In this document: in pieces, positions 26,728-38,280 of the stretch | How the letters are laid out: every line of letters begins with the position of its first letter | Numbering within the stretch: the stretch's first letter is position 1 | NCBI GenBank assembly: GCA_921293015.1 | Contig: OV121092.1 | Span: 12,282,001-12,346,000 of the forward strand | Reading direction: 5' to 3' | DNA from: Phorcus lineatus | Taxonomy: Eukaryota; Mollusca; Gastropoda; Trochida; Trochidae | DNA: 64,000 nt | Translations under genes and position numbers: made by a program | Notes under the pieces: model-generated | Database searches by the model: none | What the model was told of the DNA's origin: nothing | What the model saw: the letters and a program-made list of their open reading frames with translations, nothing else

Positions 26728-26810
26728 GACTGAACGGAACTGAACTTTATTTACACTCAGGCCGCAAGCAGCGGCATATAAGGATATACATTACACATAT
26801 ATGCAAAAAT
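26728..26810 (-). mobile_element. LINE 3' tail, minus strand
   Basis: On the minus strand the sequence reads TATGCCGCTGCTTGCGGCCT followed by GAGTGTAAATAAAGTTCAGT. A small GC-rich hairpin and an AATAAAGTTCAGTTC ending are typical of a LINE or SINE 3' end. The coding part is absent or unrecognisable toward 27010. Confidence 0.45.
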
Positions 26811-27292
26811 ACATTTTGGTTTAGAATACGATGTACAATAGTGTATTCGAAAGAAATATATACATATGAAGGCATGAATCAAAAATGTAAAGGAGAGCAG
26901 CAATGCAAAGTTCCAGGTGTTTTGTAATTACACGTAACGTGCTTCTTGCGTGCAAGACTCTCATTTGCTCATTAAATAAGCAATTTACACCAGAAGCGGA
27001 CAAAGTGATATTGACTACCCTTACGTTATAAAACTAGTATAATGCCCATTGACATCCCTATCTTGAAGTTTCAATGCATCTCGAGACTGATTTATGTCAT
27101 TTAGTTTAGAAAGACATGTACCTTATATTTTTATAGATTTGAAATATACATGTTGTGTTCTACTTAAATGTACTTTAACTCCTTTTCACGCTGTAAATGT
27201 CTGAATATCGAAATTAAACTTTGTTTTATAAACATCGAATTAACAAGATAATAATACAAAATCTTTCGAATTGATGGAAGACTTTCTCAAAT

Positions 27293-27352
27293 GAGTGAGT
27301 GAGTTGGTGTTTAACGCCGCTTGGGCAATACTACAGCCATTAGCGGCGTTTT
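27293..27352 (+). repeat. Short dispersed-repeat fragment with hairpin
   Basis: GAGTGAGTGAGTTGGTGTTTA is followed by AACGCCGCT and, 24 bp later, AGCGGCGTT, which could pair as a hairpin. The same head occurs at 12940. This repeat type is common in abalone-like genomes (general knowledge, not searched here). Confidence 0.55.
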
Positions 27353-27929
27353 TCTCAAATGATCATTTTACAGAAATTATATCACAGATGTCAACAACTG
27401 TAAACACTATCTCTCGTACACGTTATGAAACCCCAATATTGCATTTTGGAGTTAGTCTATCTTGAATTTAGACATCATTATACATTATCTGTGAGATACT
27501 AGTAGGAATTTATCAAGCCACCCCAGTTTTCCTTAGTTACCAATATGACATGTTTGCACTTTCACAGTACAAACAATTTTCAATTAAAAACACTTCCCTG
27601 AATAATCAAGATATTTTTTTTATTTTTCGAATTTAAGCCTTTGCCTAAATGTGGGTAAAATATGCCCTCGCTAAAATACGGATCTTCCATTCGTAATCCC
27701 AGGCTTTAATACGGAAATTCATCCTAGTTATTTAGCTTATGTTGATTTCATTTGATTAAATGGATTACAATATCTTTTTAAAAGGAATTAATGCGGTTTT
27801 AAAAACTTAAAAAATATTCGCATGAATTTCCGGTCTAAGAAGATTACTACAGATATGATTAAAAGTAAGAACTTTAGATAATTCTAGGCCACAAGTCTGC
27901 TACAAATGGGAAATCTATTTTCTGATAAA

Positions 27930-28440
27930 AAAGTTTGATTGGCACACAATTATTGATATTTGCAGAAAGAAGTTGAAAGATGTAAAACTATTTGATTTTC
28001 TATTCAATTTTTTGCACAGAATTATTTACACTAAAAAGAGATTTATGATGAAACTTATTGACAATGTAGTTTGTAACTTTTGTACTGTTGATAACGACAC
28101 CTTATGCCATGTTTATTGGGAATGCAAGGTAACCCACAACTTTTGGATGAATCTGGAAAATTGGATTACCCAAAACATAAAGACAATTGACATAACAAAA
28201 ACAATGGTTTGGTTTGGTTTTGGATCTTTATTGATAATCCATTATTGTTTCATATCATACTATCTGCCAAAAATATATTTATCAATGTACTTTAAAGACA
28301 ATAATACCAAAAGTACATAAATTTTCTAAAGGTTCTGAAAAACATTTTCATTGTTGAAAAGTACATATCCAAAATGAATAATAAAATGGATACATTTGAA
28401 AACAAATGGCTTACATTATTCCCAATATTCATTCATTAAG
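27930..28440 (+). pseudogene. L1/Tx1-type LINE ORF2 C-terminal relic
   Basis: The frame at 27973-28320 reads a KLFDFLFNFLHRIIYTKKRF segment, then C-x2-C-x8-H-x4-C (CNFCTVDNDTLCHVYWEC), then FWMNLENWI. This is the post-RT region of L1-like ORF2. The family continues in another frame after about 28240: LKNIFIVEKYISKMNNKMD, FENKW, stop at about 28437. One frameshift and loss of the endonuclease and reverse transcriptase domains make it dead. It has a different clade signature from the CR1-like tails elsewhere in the window. Confidence 0.8.
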
Positions 28441-29073
28441 CCAAGAAATTACATTTGCTGGAAAACATTGTTCTAAGGGTTGAGAGTGTAAGTTAGATAT
28501 CCACTGATTTTTTATTGTTTGATTGCCGACCGACCTACACATGTTTATAAATTCAATGTTACAAACTGTATCTATGAGAACAAATAAAAAAAAGATTACA
28601 TATCAAACTCGCATTTGGTACATCGACTAGTTTCGGTCGGATTTAATCTCTTACTTTACTCCACGCGTGAAAATATTGCCTTCTCCCCACGACCCTTTGA
28701 GAGATGAGTGTTATCACACAAAAAATTCTCTTTTTCATATGCTTATGTGGTGGAAAATATGCATGGTTATTCACGTCCACAATCTGCTTCATTTTATGGG
28801 TTTCTTGCCAACTCATCTTAGTGTTAAATCGTTAATTAACAGCGGCGATGACGTTGCGTTGGTGTTAAAATATCATAGACTTCTGATAATTTTTTTTATT
28901 GCAAATAAGGAGATTCATTATCCCGCGTCGTTGGAAAACGTTAACAATATCACTCGTGGCTGCCCCATTCGTTAAAATATAAACTTTCTACCTCACTCGA
29001 TGAAATTAACGCAGTTTTCATCAAGAAAATCAAAATATCATCTACATCTTCTATTTCAATCTCATTCTGGCCA
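28441..29073. other. Intergenic, nothing supported
   Basis: AT-rich. The 102-codon open frame at 28667-28975 has no recognisable motif, signal or splice context. Confidence 0.4.
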
Positions 29074-29574
29074 AAGAGCCACGCCGTGATTTTCATAACA
29101 TATTATTTACGTTCGATACGAACCTAAATGCTATATGTGGTGATTTAAAAATCAAAACATCTGAACCTTTCATGTCAAAAAGACATATATACGACAAATA
29201 CTGGTTTTCCATGAAAATATACAAACAGCCTTTTAAATGCACAGAGGTTTAGATATCACGCCCAATATAGATGGAAACTAGTTCTATAACCTAACAAAGA
29301 CTATCAACTCCTAACTGCCCTCCTGGCTGTTTTAGATAAGTTTAAAAAATTGAACAAATAAAAAAATAAGTTTCCAAAATCATGTTTGACTATTTGACGC
29401 GCGCCACTGTCCGGTTTTCGATCATAATTGCGACGTTCGACCTTCATATTGTCACTGTAAAAACCAATAAGCTTTAAAATGTGTCTTTTTGGTAACAGTC
29501 GATACTTCGGGAACAAATGACACCATTGATTAAGTTTGGCATATATGTCTCCAACAACGCACCGAGTGGCTCTT
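29074..29574 (-). mobile_element. TIR element family 2, copy 2
   Basis: Left end AAGAGCCACGCCGTGA; right end CACCGAGTGGCTCTT. These are imperfect inverted repeats, and the copy is about 500 bp long. It shares the interior with copies 1 and 3 (CCTCCTGGCTGTTTTA, ACTATTTGACGCGCGCCACT, CGATCATAATTGCGACGTTC). No transposase sequence. Apparent readings across it (MKVERRNYDRKPDSGARQIV in reverse) are shared only because the DNA is shared. Confidence 0.85.
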
Positions 29575-31708
29575 ATGAAACATATGAAATAAATTATGAA
29601 AGTGAGCATGGTCTGCTCCTCAGAGTTTATTAAATAATAAGATAGCACAGAGTTTTTGATAAGAGAGTTATATCATATGATGGTGGGTTTTATCGGTAAA
29701 GCACCACTGTCAGATAAACTTCGTATCGAAATCTGTACATCAAGTCAAAAGACGAACTATTCTCGCTAAACTCATTTCATGTGATGCGAATCTTCAAACA
29801 GTTATCAATCACCGAAACTGTCTTCGCGAATTTTCACGGTATTTTCTACCCTTTTAATTTCATGAACATGACCTTGCAGGGAAAATCTACCATGCATTCC
29901 TTTTTAACAATACTTTGGTTATCAAGGCATTGTCAGTTTTTGAAAAATGTGCTGAATCCTATTTCCTGAAAACACCTACAATATGCAGCAATCGGAAACG
30001 ATAAGCGAACTTGAATATTTCAGTTATTAAAATGAATCGCTTTGACGGACTATGACATACAAACTCTTGAACTGATAACTGAGCAATTGTTTGGAGTGAA
30101 AACATATGTTAGAAAGCCATCGTTTCCTTTTAGTCCAACGATACCGTACTTACAGAACGATCAGGCAACTTTTTAAGACTGTAGTTAGAGTTACCTCCCC
30201 TGTTTTAGCCACGTTTGAAAGGGTCATCATTTCAGGATGATCAGAGAACCCGAGAATAACTATAATAGCGCATAGAACTATATAACGTGATATGGTATCG
30301 TGATTCAATACAATAGATATAAAACTGAGTTTTACATTTCTTGAGGTACTCTTTGGAGTAAAAGGGGAAAATATGTTTTGAACGCCTTCCTTAAGGAAAT
30401 CTATCTGCAACTGCAGTTAAACGGTTTGATTCCATATTGCCTGTTACCTATATCAAACGACATATTATAACAATAAAAAAATACATTTGCATTAATCCAG
30501 ATATATCAAAATTAGTCTATATACAGCTGCATACCGAAAGTTTGTTCACTTACCACTGAATCGTAGTTCAAATATCATGTAATTTCGGTTTCATTTCAAC
30601 GTCAATAGTATAACTTCAGCAAAAATGACATTGCATCAATGTTTGAAATAGCCATTCTTGAACTCATTTTGGGATCGTCTGGTCTCTCGTGCAAAAATTC
30701 GAATTTTGGCATATTTATATAGACAGAAGGGGTCATATTTTCGAAATTTCGATTTCGTTAAATGTAAAATGAAATGGTCCATATCGACTCACTGAGATTA
30801 AAACCAACCTAATCACATTGACTTTGTGCTAAGGAACAAACATGACTAATTTTTAAAGACGTTGATAATTATGGAGAAAAATAAAAATTAGTGTTTTCGG
30901 AATTTTGACCCCTGGTCACTTCAACGGCCTGCCAAAACTGTTACGGGTAATCGAAGGGGTACGATAAACATTTGCCTTAAAGAAGAATGGATCTGCATAT
31001 CTGTATTAAAAATTCAATATTATACGTTTCTTTTCCGCAGCGCTACGATACCTCAAAGGCATCTCAAATTACTTGATATTTGCACTAGTATATTCAGGTA
31101 TGTGAACAAACTTTTGGCATGCTGCACAGCTGTATCTCGTATGTGTTTTGAAAATTAACTTGATAAATAATCAATTAATAAAATAGAAAACCTTTTGCTG
31201 CGAACAATGCATTTGTTAGCTGTATATATTTAGAATACTATGTTTCTCCGTATCTGTCTTTGAGAAGTCAACTTAAAAGAAACAATCGTTTATGTTGGCT
31301 TCATAAAAGGAACGCGTCAACGAGACATTCAATGAATTACAACGTTTATCAAATTTCTGATTATCAATTAGGTTTATGTAAATTTTACCTCTGGGTTTGA
31401 GATTGAATATTTGGCAAACTGTGAGTTTGCTTTCAAGAACTTTAAATCAGGTGCCTGTTTGAATTGGAAGGAAAGCTGCAAGCACTAAACTTACGTTTTA
31501 ATAACTATTTAATTGAACCTTGATAATACCTTATACAAAACTTGATGAAATGAGACAACATGAGAACATTTTTGAAATTAGTATCAAAGAAATAGCTTTA
31601 GAGATATTTAGATTCCTGTGATTGTTTTAAGAGGTTTCAATCAGAACGTCCGACAAGGAACTTCGCCAGCAATTTCATAATGACAAAAGTGATTGGTTGT
31701 CTTCAGTT
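29575..31708. other. Intergenic, diffuse repeats only
   Basis: No gene seen. About 100 bp at 30665-30775 is an inverted match to 17340-17460, and 31065-31145 is a direct match to 17555-17635, so an unclassified dispersed repeat is present. The 26-mer core TATAACGTGATATGGTATCG at about 30280 recurs at about 32175. Confidence 0.5.
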
Positions 31709-32419
31709 CATCCTCCAGCGTATATGAATCCATTCTCGCTCAAGTCTGATTAAAATCGACCGTGTTCCGAGGAATAAAAGTTTCAAAATATTGACTAAAC
31801 CGAGATTCGTACTCTATCTGTCTAGGCTATCCTCTCAACAACGGTCTGACCGCAGCCTCACTGCTCACACGTTCTTACGTAAACTCAGCTAACCAGTCAC
31901 AATGCGTTCGGCAAAAGCATTCGGTATCAGTAGCTAGAGGCAAGTAACTCCTATTTAGCATTCGTTAACCTTGATCGCCGCTATCCTTATTTTAAACGCA
32001 ATGATGTGATTGGTTCGCTAATAACTAGGTTTTGTCTGCGCTAAACTGGTGTCAGCACGTGCGAGTCAATATTTTGAAACACGGTAGATTTTAATCAGAC
32101 TGATTCACGCTCCTTCTTAATACCTATTCAAGCCAAAACCCTCGTATCGCTAGTTACCAAAATAGCGTAGAGAACTATATGACGTGATATGGTATCGTGT
32201 AGCCAATGAGACGGCTCGCATTCAGCAACAGCGGCACAGCCCGGATGGAAGTTTAAGCTAGTAGCCTCATGCTCCTTTATTCACAACATTTCATTGGCTT
32301 AACAGGTTAGCATAGCCACGAATATCAAGCTGCCAGCCATACCAGGGATTTAGCTCGAAAGAGATCAGGGTATTAGGAAGGAGCGAGAGCGGATTCATAT
32401 ACGCTGATTTAGCAGTATG
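31709..32419 (+). mobile_element. MITE family 1, copy 4, split by another element
   Basis: The left end is CATCCTCCAGCGTA (7 bp lost relative to copy 3) and the right end TACGCTGATTTAGCAGTATG. The copy is interrupted by the element at 31742-32102. Interior blocks ATGAGACGGCTCGCATTCAG and GAAAGAGATCAGGGTATTAG match copy 2. A segment near 32160-32200 is replaced by sequence also present at 30280. Confidence 0.8.
31742..32102. mobile_element. hAT-like non-autonomous element nested in MITE copy 4
   Basis: The ends AAGTCTGATTAAAATC and GATTTTAATCAGACTG are inverted repeats. They continue inward as TTTCAAAATATTGACT and AGTCAATATTTTGAAA after a small indel. The flanks TCTCGCTC and TCACGCTC could be an 8-bp target duplication with one change, and a CTG end fits hAT. 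About 361 bp, no transposase. Confidence 0.7.
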
Positions 32420-34968
32420 TCAGTTCACTTTCGCTAAAGTATGCTACATAGCTTAAAGTTAAACTTCGAGGGAAACTTACACGTTGTATAAGATATGGCT
32501 CTATGAAGATTTTTTAGTAGATATTTTTTTTGTCAGATATTCCTCCCCAAACTTGATTAATCACATATCAACTTTGTCTTTTTACGAAAGTTTGAAATTA
32601 TATCTTGCGTCATCCTTTAACAAGTTCAATATGAACATAGATATTCAAACTTATAAAATTCCGATGACAAACAAGGTTGTCACATTACTCATGATTGAGT
32701 AAAAACTTCTAAAGACTTTGATCTTGAACGCATATCAAAAGTTAATATCAAGTTGTCAATTAATGTTTAAAAACGAAACTGAAATAACGGTTGCATAAGA
32801 TATAATGAACTTCAAACCTGCTGTCTGTCTTCATAAAGCCATTTTGGGTTCTATAAAAACAAATATTGTTTCATGAGAAGTTTGTTTTTTTAACAAAGAA
32901 CATTGCATCATACCTTATAATTATCTCGTAAGAATGACTTATGAAAAGTCAAGCAGAAGGCAGATATACTTTCTTCTGGTTAAGGCTTGCGTGGTCGCCA
33001 AAAGTCCCCAAGAGAGTATAGTTTTTTGTCTGTTTTAGTACTGTTGCTTGAGTCTTTATGGGTGACGGAATATGTCAGAGTACAGTTCCTTTAACATGAA
33101 TATTTATTATTTTTAATGCCTTGTCCTACACCAACCGTAATGCCACATACGATTATTGGACATTATTAGATTGTTTGAAAGTGATAATATTGTCAAATGA
33201 GAGACTCCTTCATAATCCCTTAAGAGAACGTGCTACAGTACTTTAGCATGAATGTTATTATTTTTCAACGCAGAATAATAACATTTCTATTCTGATATTC
33301 TGACTAATCCAGGAATTATTGATTAACGAGGTTTTTGCCACATGCCAACGATTTTACGCATTATTTAAACGAATTTGATATACATCAATGTAACATGGAA
33401 TATAATCTTAAATCTTTTCAGTTTTCTATATCTTTTTCTTTACTGTTTAAGGCCTTAAAGATCTATTATTTGCATAATTCTTCCTTGATAATTTTGTATA
33501 AAATGAAAAATAAGATAATTTTTAATAACATAAGGCAACGTTGGTTTCGACTTAAAATTTTGAATTTACTTAAAAATATTTAAAATCTACGAATTATATA
33601 CGAATTATCTAGGAAGGTTGCAGATGAAGGGTAACGAGTACAATTTAATTCCAGGACTTTTACAAACCATCATAAACTATTCGTATAAAAATCATGATAT
33701 CGTATCTTATTCATGGAAATCCATTGTGTATTTGCAAATGTACTTGATTTATTTCTTATCATTCGTAGGTAATTTTCAATGTTTCATAAGCTGTAATTTC
33801 TTTTTACTAAATTTGCTGAATTTAGCAAACATTCATCGAGGCGAAGGAATAAGGAGAGAATATGCAAGGTTCTTCATGTCTATCCAAAATAACACAAAAA
33901 TATATAACTGAAAATTTAAAAATTAAAAAACGAGTTTTATTTCTATTCACGTATTCATGAACAATTTAAGAATTTCAGACATGACATTTGTATGAACTAG
34001 ACTTTTGCAGAGACTGAAAGAAAAAGTGCTTGTAATTTTTTCTTATTTGTAAAATAATATTCATTGTATGACTAAAATAATTCTAAAGTTCTGTTAACAT
34101 TTTGAAATGATCGCTGTTAATTGCAATCAAGAGATCCTGGTTTTTCTTTTGTAATTCAAGCATTTCAAGATCGGCCCTTAAAGCTGAAAGTTCTATATCT
34201 TTAAAATGCACTATTGTATCTCATTGCACATATTTTTTCATAACAGAATGTTAAATGCATTTTCAATCCGAATTAATTCATTATGGTTGAGAGTGTATTT
34301 CAATACATTTTGAAATAATAGGAAAAGCTTTTCTATGCATGGTATCATTTCTAACTCTTATAAGGAAATCGTCAAGTTAACATGGTCACATACACATTTA
34401 TGAATCACTCGCATGATGATTTCTATGTGACTTTCTTTTGCTGAAAAAGCTCCTTGCAATCCAAGTAAAAATAGGTAGAAGATGTCATAGTGAGGTAAGA
34501 CTATTAGTAATCAAACGTAATATATTTTCCTCCTTCAACCCGTCCAGCTTTCTGAGTTTCCAGCATGGAAAGAACCTTATAAACGTTTTTACAGCAATTT
34601 CAGGATTCTAAGAGAATAGATGATAAGAAATTGACAGTTCAAAGTAAGAGTTTTTGTTATGAAAATCTTTGGAGAGTTTTTCTCGAACTTTAACATTTTC
34701 TTCTTAAAGGGACACTGTCAAGGATGTGTTTGATACTCTTGACTTATTTCGACAAAGATTAAGAACTTTCTACAAAACATGATCTGACATGTATTTGAAA
34801 GTTATGGAAAATGAAATCTGATTATCGTTTCCCTATACAAAAGATTAATTTGAAATAACAGTGATCAATAAAACCTAACACATACAATGGAACTTGAGAC
34901 AAATCATAGATTTAGTCCATCCATTTGTAAAATAACTAAATCATATCTAAAAAGCCCTTAGTTTCTTG

Positions 34969-35423
34969 AAGAGCCACTCCGTGATTTTCATGACATATTA
35001 TTTACCTTTGATACGATCCTAAATGTCATACGTGGTGATATAAAATCAAAACATCTTAACTGTTCATGTCGAAAAGACATATACATGTATATGACAAATA
35101 CTGGTTTTCCATGGAAATCTAAAATAACAGTGGTGTATATATCACGTCCAATATACTTGGATACTAGTTATATAACCTAACAAACACTATCAACTCCTAA
35201 CTGCCTTCCTGGCTGTTTTATATAAGTCTCCAAAAAAACGTTTGACTATTTGATGCGCGCCACTGTCCGGTTTCGATCATAATTGCGACGTTCTACCTTC
35301 ATATCGTCACTGTTAAAAGCTTTAAAATGTGTCTTTTTGGTAACAGTCGATACTTCGCGATCAAATGACACCATTGATTAAGTTTGGCATATATGACTCC
35401 AACAACTCACGGAGTGGCTCTTT
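34969..35423 (-). mobile_element. TIR element family 2, copy 3 (complete)
   Basis: The termini AAGAGCCACTCCGTGA and TCACGGAGTGGCTCTT are perfect 16-bp inverted repeats. Length 455 bp, non-coding. The related segment near 53990 lacks it (CCCACTGTTGCTAAATCTAA against CCCTTAGTTTCTT, element, TAATCTAACATG), so it is a real insertion that came after the segmental duplication. Superfamily unassigned because the target duplication is unclear. Confidence 0.88.
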
Positions 35424-37767
35424 AATCTAACATGAAAGCAAACTCTCAAAAGTTTAAACCTAGAACATCTGAGATAACCATATGCGTTCAAATATTCATG
35501 TTTGTCTAACTTCAAAAACTGAAGTGTTCATTTAAAAGGTCCACCATATTCCTGGGATAATACAGACTTAACCATCAAAGCTAGACCATTTGAAGTTTGA
35601 TACCACTTCTAATCATATAAGCTTCCTTGTTTCCTAGATAAACAAATTGCACTTGTAAATCGATTCTCAATACATATGAGCCCTTGGATATTCATTAAAA
35701 TATCTCTTTGTATGTATATCTATGAAATAACAATATGTTATGGTCAATAAAGTAACATTCTTCACTGGGAAAGATTGAATGATTGTATGACTAAAAATCG
35801 GCCAAAGGTAACGTAATATAGCCTATGAATATTAATAGAGCACCTTATCTATAGTGCATTTTCTCAAAACCCTGTACAAGTCAGAATAGAAATGTTACTC
35901 TTGACAGTACTTTTTCAATAGATAAGTCACTCATGGACATTCTTTCATGTAAATAGGCAAATAATTCGACAGAGTAGCTGTATAGTCTATAGAAAGCTTC
36001 CCTAAACTTTTAGTTTCCATGTCGTTGTCTTTAGCAGATTCTGTTTTTCTGATACAAGGAAAAGACCTGGCTTGTATTTAGTGATAAGTTCACACGAATA
36101 CTAGGGGTTGTTCCATGTAAACAATGATGATAAATGTTATGTGATCGTACTTGGATCGTAGTGTCACTATTCTGGTAGGTTTGTACATAATTGTAGCTAA
36201 CAACTGTAAACCATTTGTGGTGAATACGTTCTCAAACTGTTTGTTTGTCAAATAGCATATAAATCAACATCTCAAATATACTAAATAAAGTCATTGCTGA
36301 AACTCACAAGCACTTGACTTAGCATTCTTTAAAATGTACCACAAATATCTACGGAAGAAACTACTTCACTTGGTTATGTATTTTTCCAGTCGTGACCTAT
36401 TTTACTCTGTTTTCATAGCATTGCTGTTAATATCTTTTTATATACAAAGAGAGTCTAAAGTCCTAGAACAGACTAATGACAGAATTTGTACATCCGGGAC
36501 AATCCGTTTAATGAGGAAACAGAAAGATACCCATCTTAATGATTTAGATATTTCTACTATCTACAGTCTTCGCTCAGTATGAATCTTTCACCTTATGAAT
36601 GAGTGTAACAGTAATCGAGATGAGATGTGATCAGTATAGTCAGAATGAAAAATATATCAGAGAAAAAACATTGGTTCAGGAACATAATCATATTAGGAAA
36701 ACATATTTGAGTTGTTATGAATCATACAGGAAAATATTATACACATGGTTCACAATATTCGTAATAAATGGTGTTGATATGGCGGGGGAAACATTGGAGA
36801 AACGAGGTATAAACTCCATTAGAAATTGAAATATTAAGGGAAACGACCCCAATTATTTACTTCATGCATGCATTTGTCAAATATGCAACATGTAAGAGTG
36901 TTTTAATATATTTAATAATCATGATGTGCAAACATATAGGGGTTTTTTTATAATTATTTATGAGGAAAGATGAACAACAGATGCGTTTTTTGTGTCACTG
37001 TCACTGTCAGAATCTAAGAACTTTGTCTTTTTGTAACTGCATCAACAGTCGAAAACATCATAATACCGAGTCTCATTTTGCATAGATGCCAACGAAACGG
37101 CATTTCAATCGTAATGACAGTTGACGGACATAAACTTGAGGCTTCAGGTCATGTCAGGGAACGTGATCTTCTGTAGAAACTGATACCTAAGAGCACTGCT
37201 GTAATTATTTGACATTTGTTGAACTCTTTTGAAATTGGGGGTTTTGTCATTTCCTATCATTATTTCAGAAATGTTTCAATGAATGATAAGGCGTTATGAT
37301 TAAAGTCATAATGTGCAAACATGTATGGATGTTATGAATTCTTTTTAGCAAGAAACGTTTGGTTTTGTAACTGTCATTTAGCAGAATCTCAGAAAACTCT
37401 CTCTTCTTTCTGCTTTACTTCACCAGCTGCTGATAAGACGACGAAATCATCATACGGAGTCTCTTTGCATCGATTTATGAGTTAAAAGTTACTTTGACAG
37501 TTGACAGATATGAACATTGAGGCTCTCGATCATTTTGAAGAAACACAATCTTTCTGTAGAAACTGAAAACCCAGAGCAATGCTATAAATATTTTGCAGAT
37601 GCACACGTTTAATGAAATTATTTGTAGTATAAGTATAAGTTTTTTGTCACTTAATATTTATGTCAGTAACATTTCTATGATCATCCAGGAGCTTGAATTG
37701 AATGCCATGCTTTCTTTGGCGATAACAGGAAGATTGGAATATTAATATTGATAATGTGGATATTTAT

Positions 37768-38104
37768 AAGGCGCACATTTCCACACACTAGTGCATGCTC
37801 AAGGTGCTACCAACATTTATTACCCTGGTCTTACCCAAGCTGACATATCTGTCGCTAGAAGGTCACCACCAACACACTGCTGTACTAAGTACCCATTTCC
37901 TGCTGGGTCAACAGAGGCACATTTTGATCTAAATCTCTTGCCCAAGTAGACACCACAAGTCTCAGTGCGGGGCAGGGAATCAACCCTTCAAACTCGCAGC
38001 TTGTCCAGCAAAAACGTGATAACCCATCCATCCGGCGAGCAACGCCTGATGTTGCTGAACTTCATGACAGCGGTCAACTGAGCTATGCACAGGACCACGT
38101 GGGA
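37768..38104 (-). mobile_element. tRNA-derived SINE
   Basis: On the minus strand the 5' end carries TAGCTCAGTTG, a good pol III A box (38090-38080). About 100 bp downstream is GGTTGATTCC, a B-box-like motif. A body with GACCCAGCAGGAAATGGGTA and ACCAGGGTAATAAATG follows. Copy C of the duplication has no such insert between its flanks near 55000. No coding potential; the apparent open frame inside is spurious. Confidence 0.75.
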
Positions 38105-38280
38105 ATAATGGGAATAATACGTCGATTAACAAAATTGTGTTTTCATTGTTTGCGTTTTGCTGTGTTGCTGGTGTAAGGATATTGCGTATCAGAAACAAGA
38201 AATATCATACTCTTATAAATACAATTCAATATTGATGTTTCTTTTCCTCAGTTACCTTGAGACTTTAAATGAATCATGAA

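Larger units (their letters stand above)
32585..38280 (+). repeat. Segmental duplication, copy A
   Basis: Diverged homology in the same order to copies B and C. Landmarks: GAAAGTTTGAAATTAT (32588), GGGTGACGGAATATGTCA (33060), CTTTTTGCCACATG-like (33330), GTCAAGGATGTGTTTGATAC (34727), CACCATATTCCTGGGATAA (35543), GGTTTTGTAACTGTCATT (37360), GTGTAAGGATATTGCG (38172). No conserved open frame runs through the copies, so it does not look like a coding tandem gene array. It contains TIR element copy 3 and a SINE that copy C lacks. Confidence 0.75.

Noticed and set aside
28667..28975. 102-codon open frame as a gene
   Set aside because: No family motif, no signal or membrane pattern, no in-phase splice partners; length is within chance for this much sequence.
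29304..29648. Open frame shared with 16747-16935 (ERRNYDRKPDSGARQIV)
   Set aside because: The shared reading comes from shared non-coding TIR element family 2, on which no transposase motif is seen; the frames are short and break in copy 3.
36334..36829. Two adjacent open frames (82 and 76 codons), the first with a hydrophobic stretch
   Set aside because: They are inside duplication copy A but no equivalent frame was seen in copies B or C, and no recognisable domain is present.
37980..38198. 72-codon minus frame
   Set aside because: It lies in the tRNA-derived SINE; SINE sequence is non-coding.
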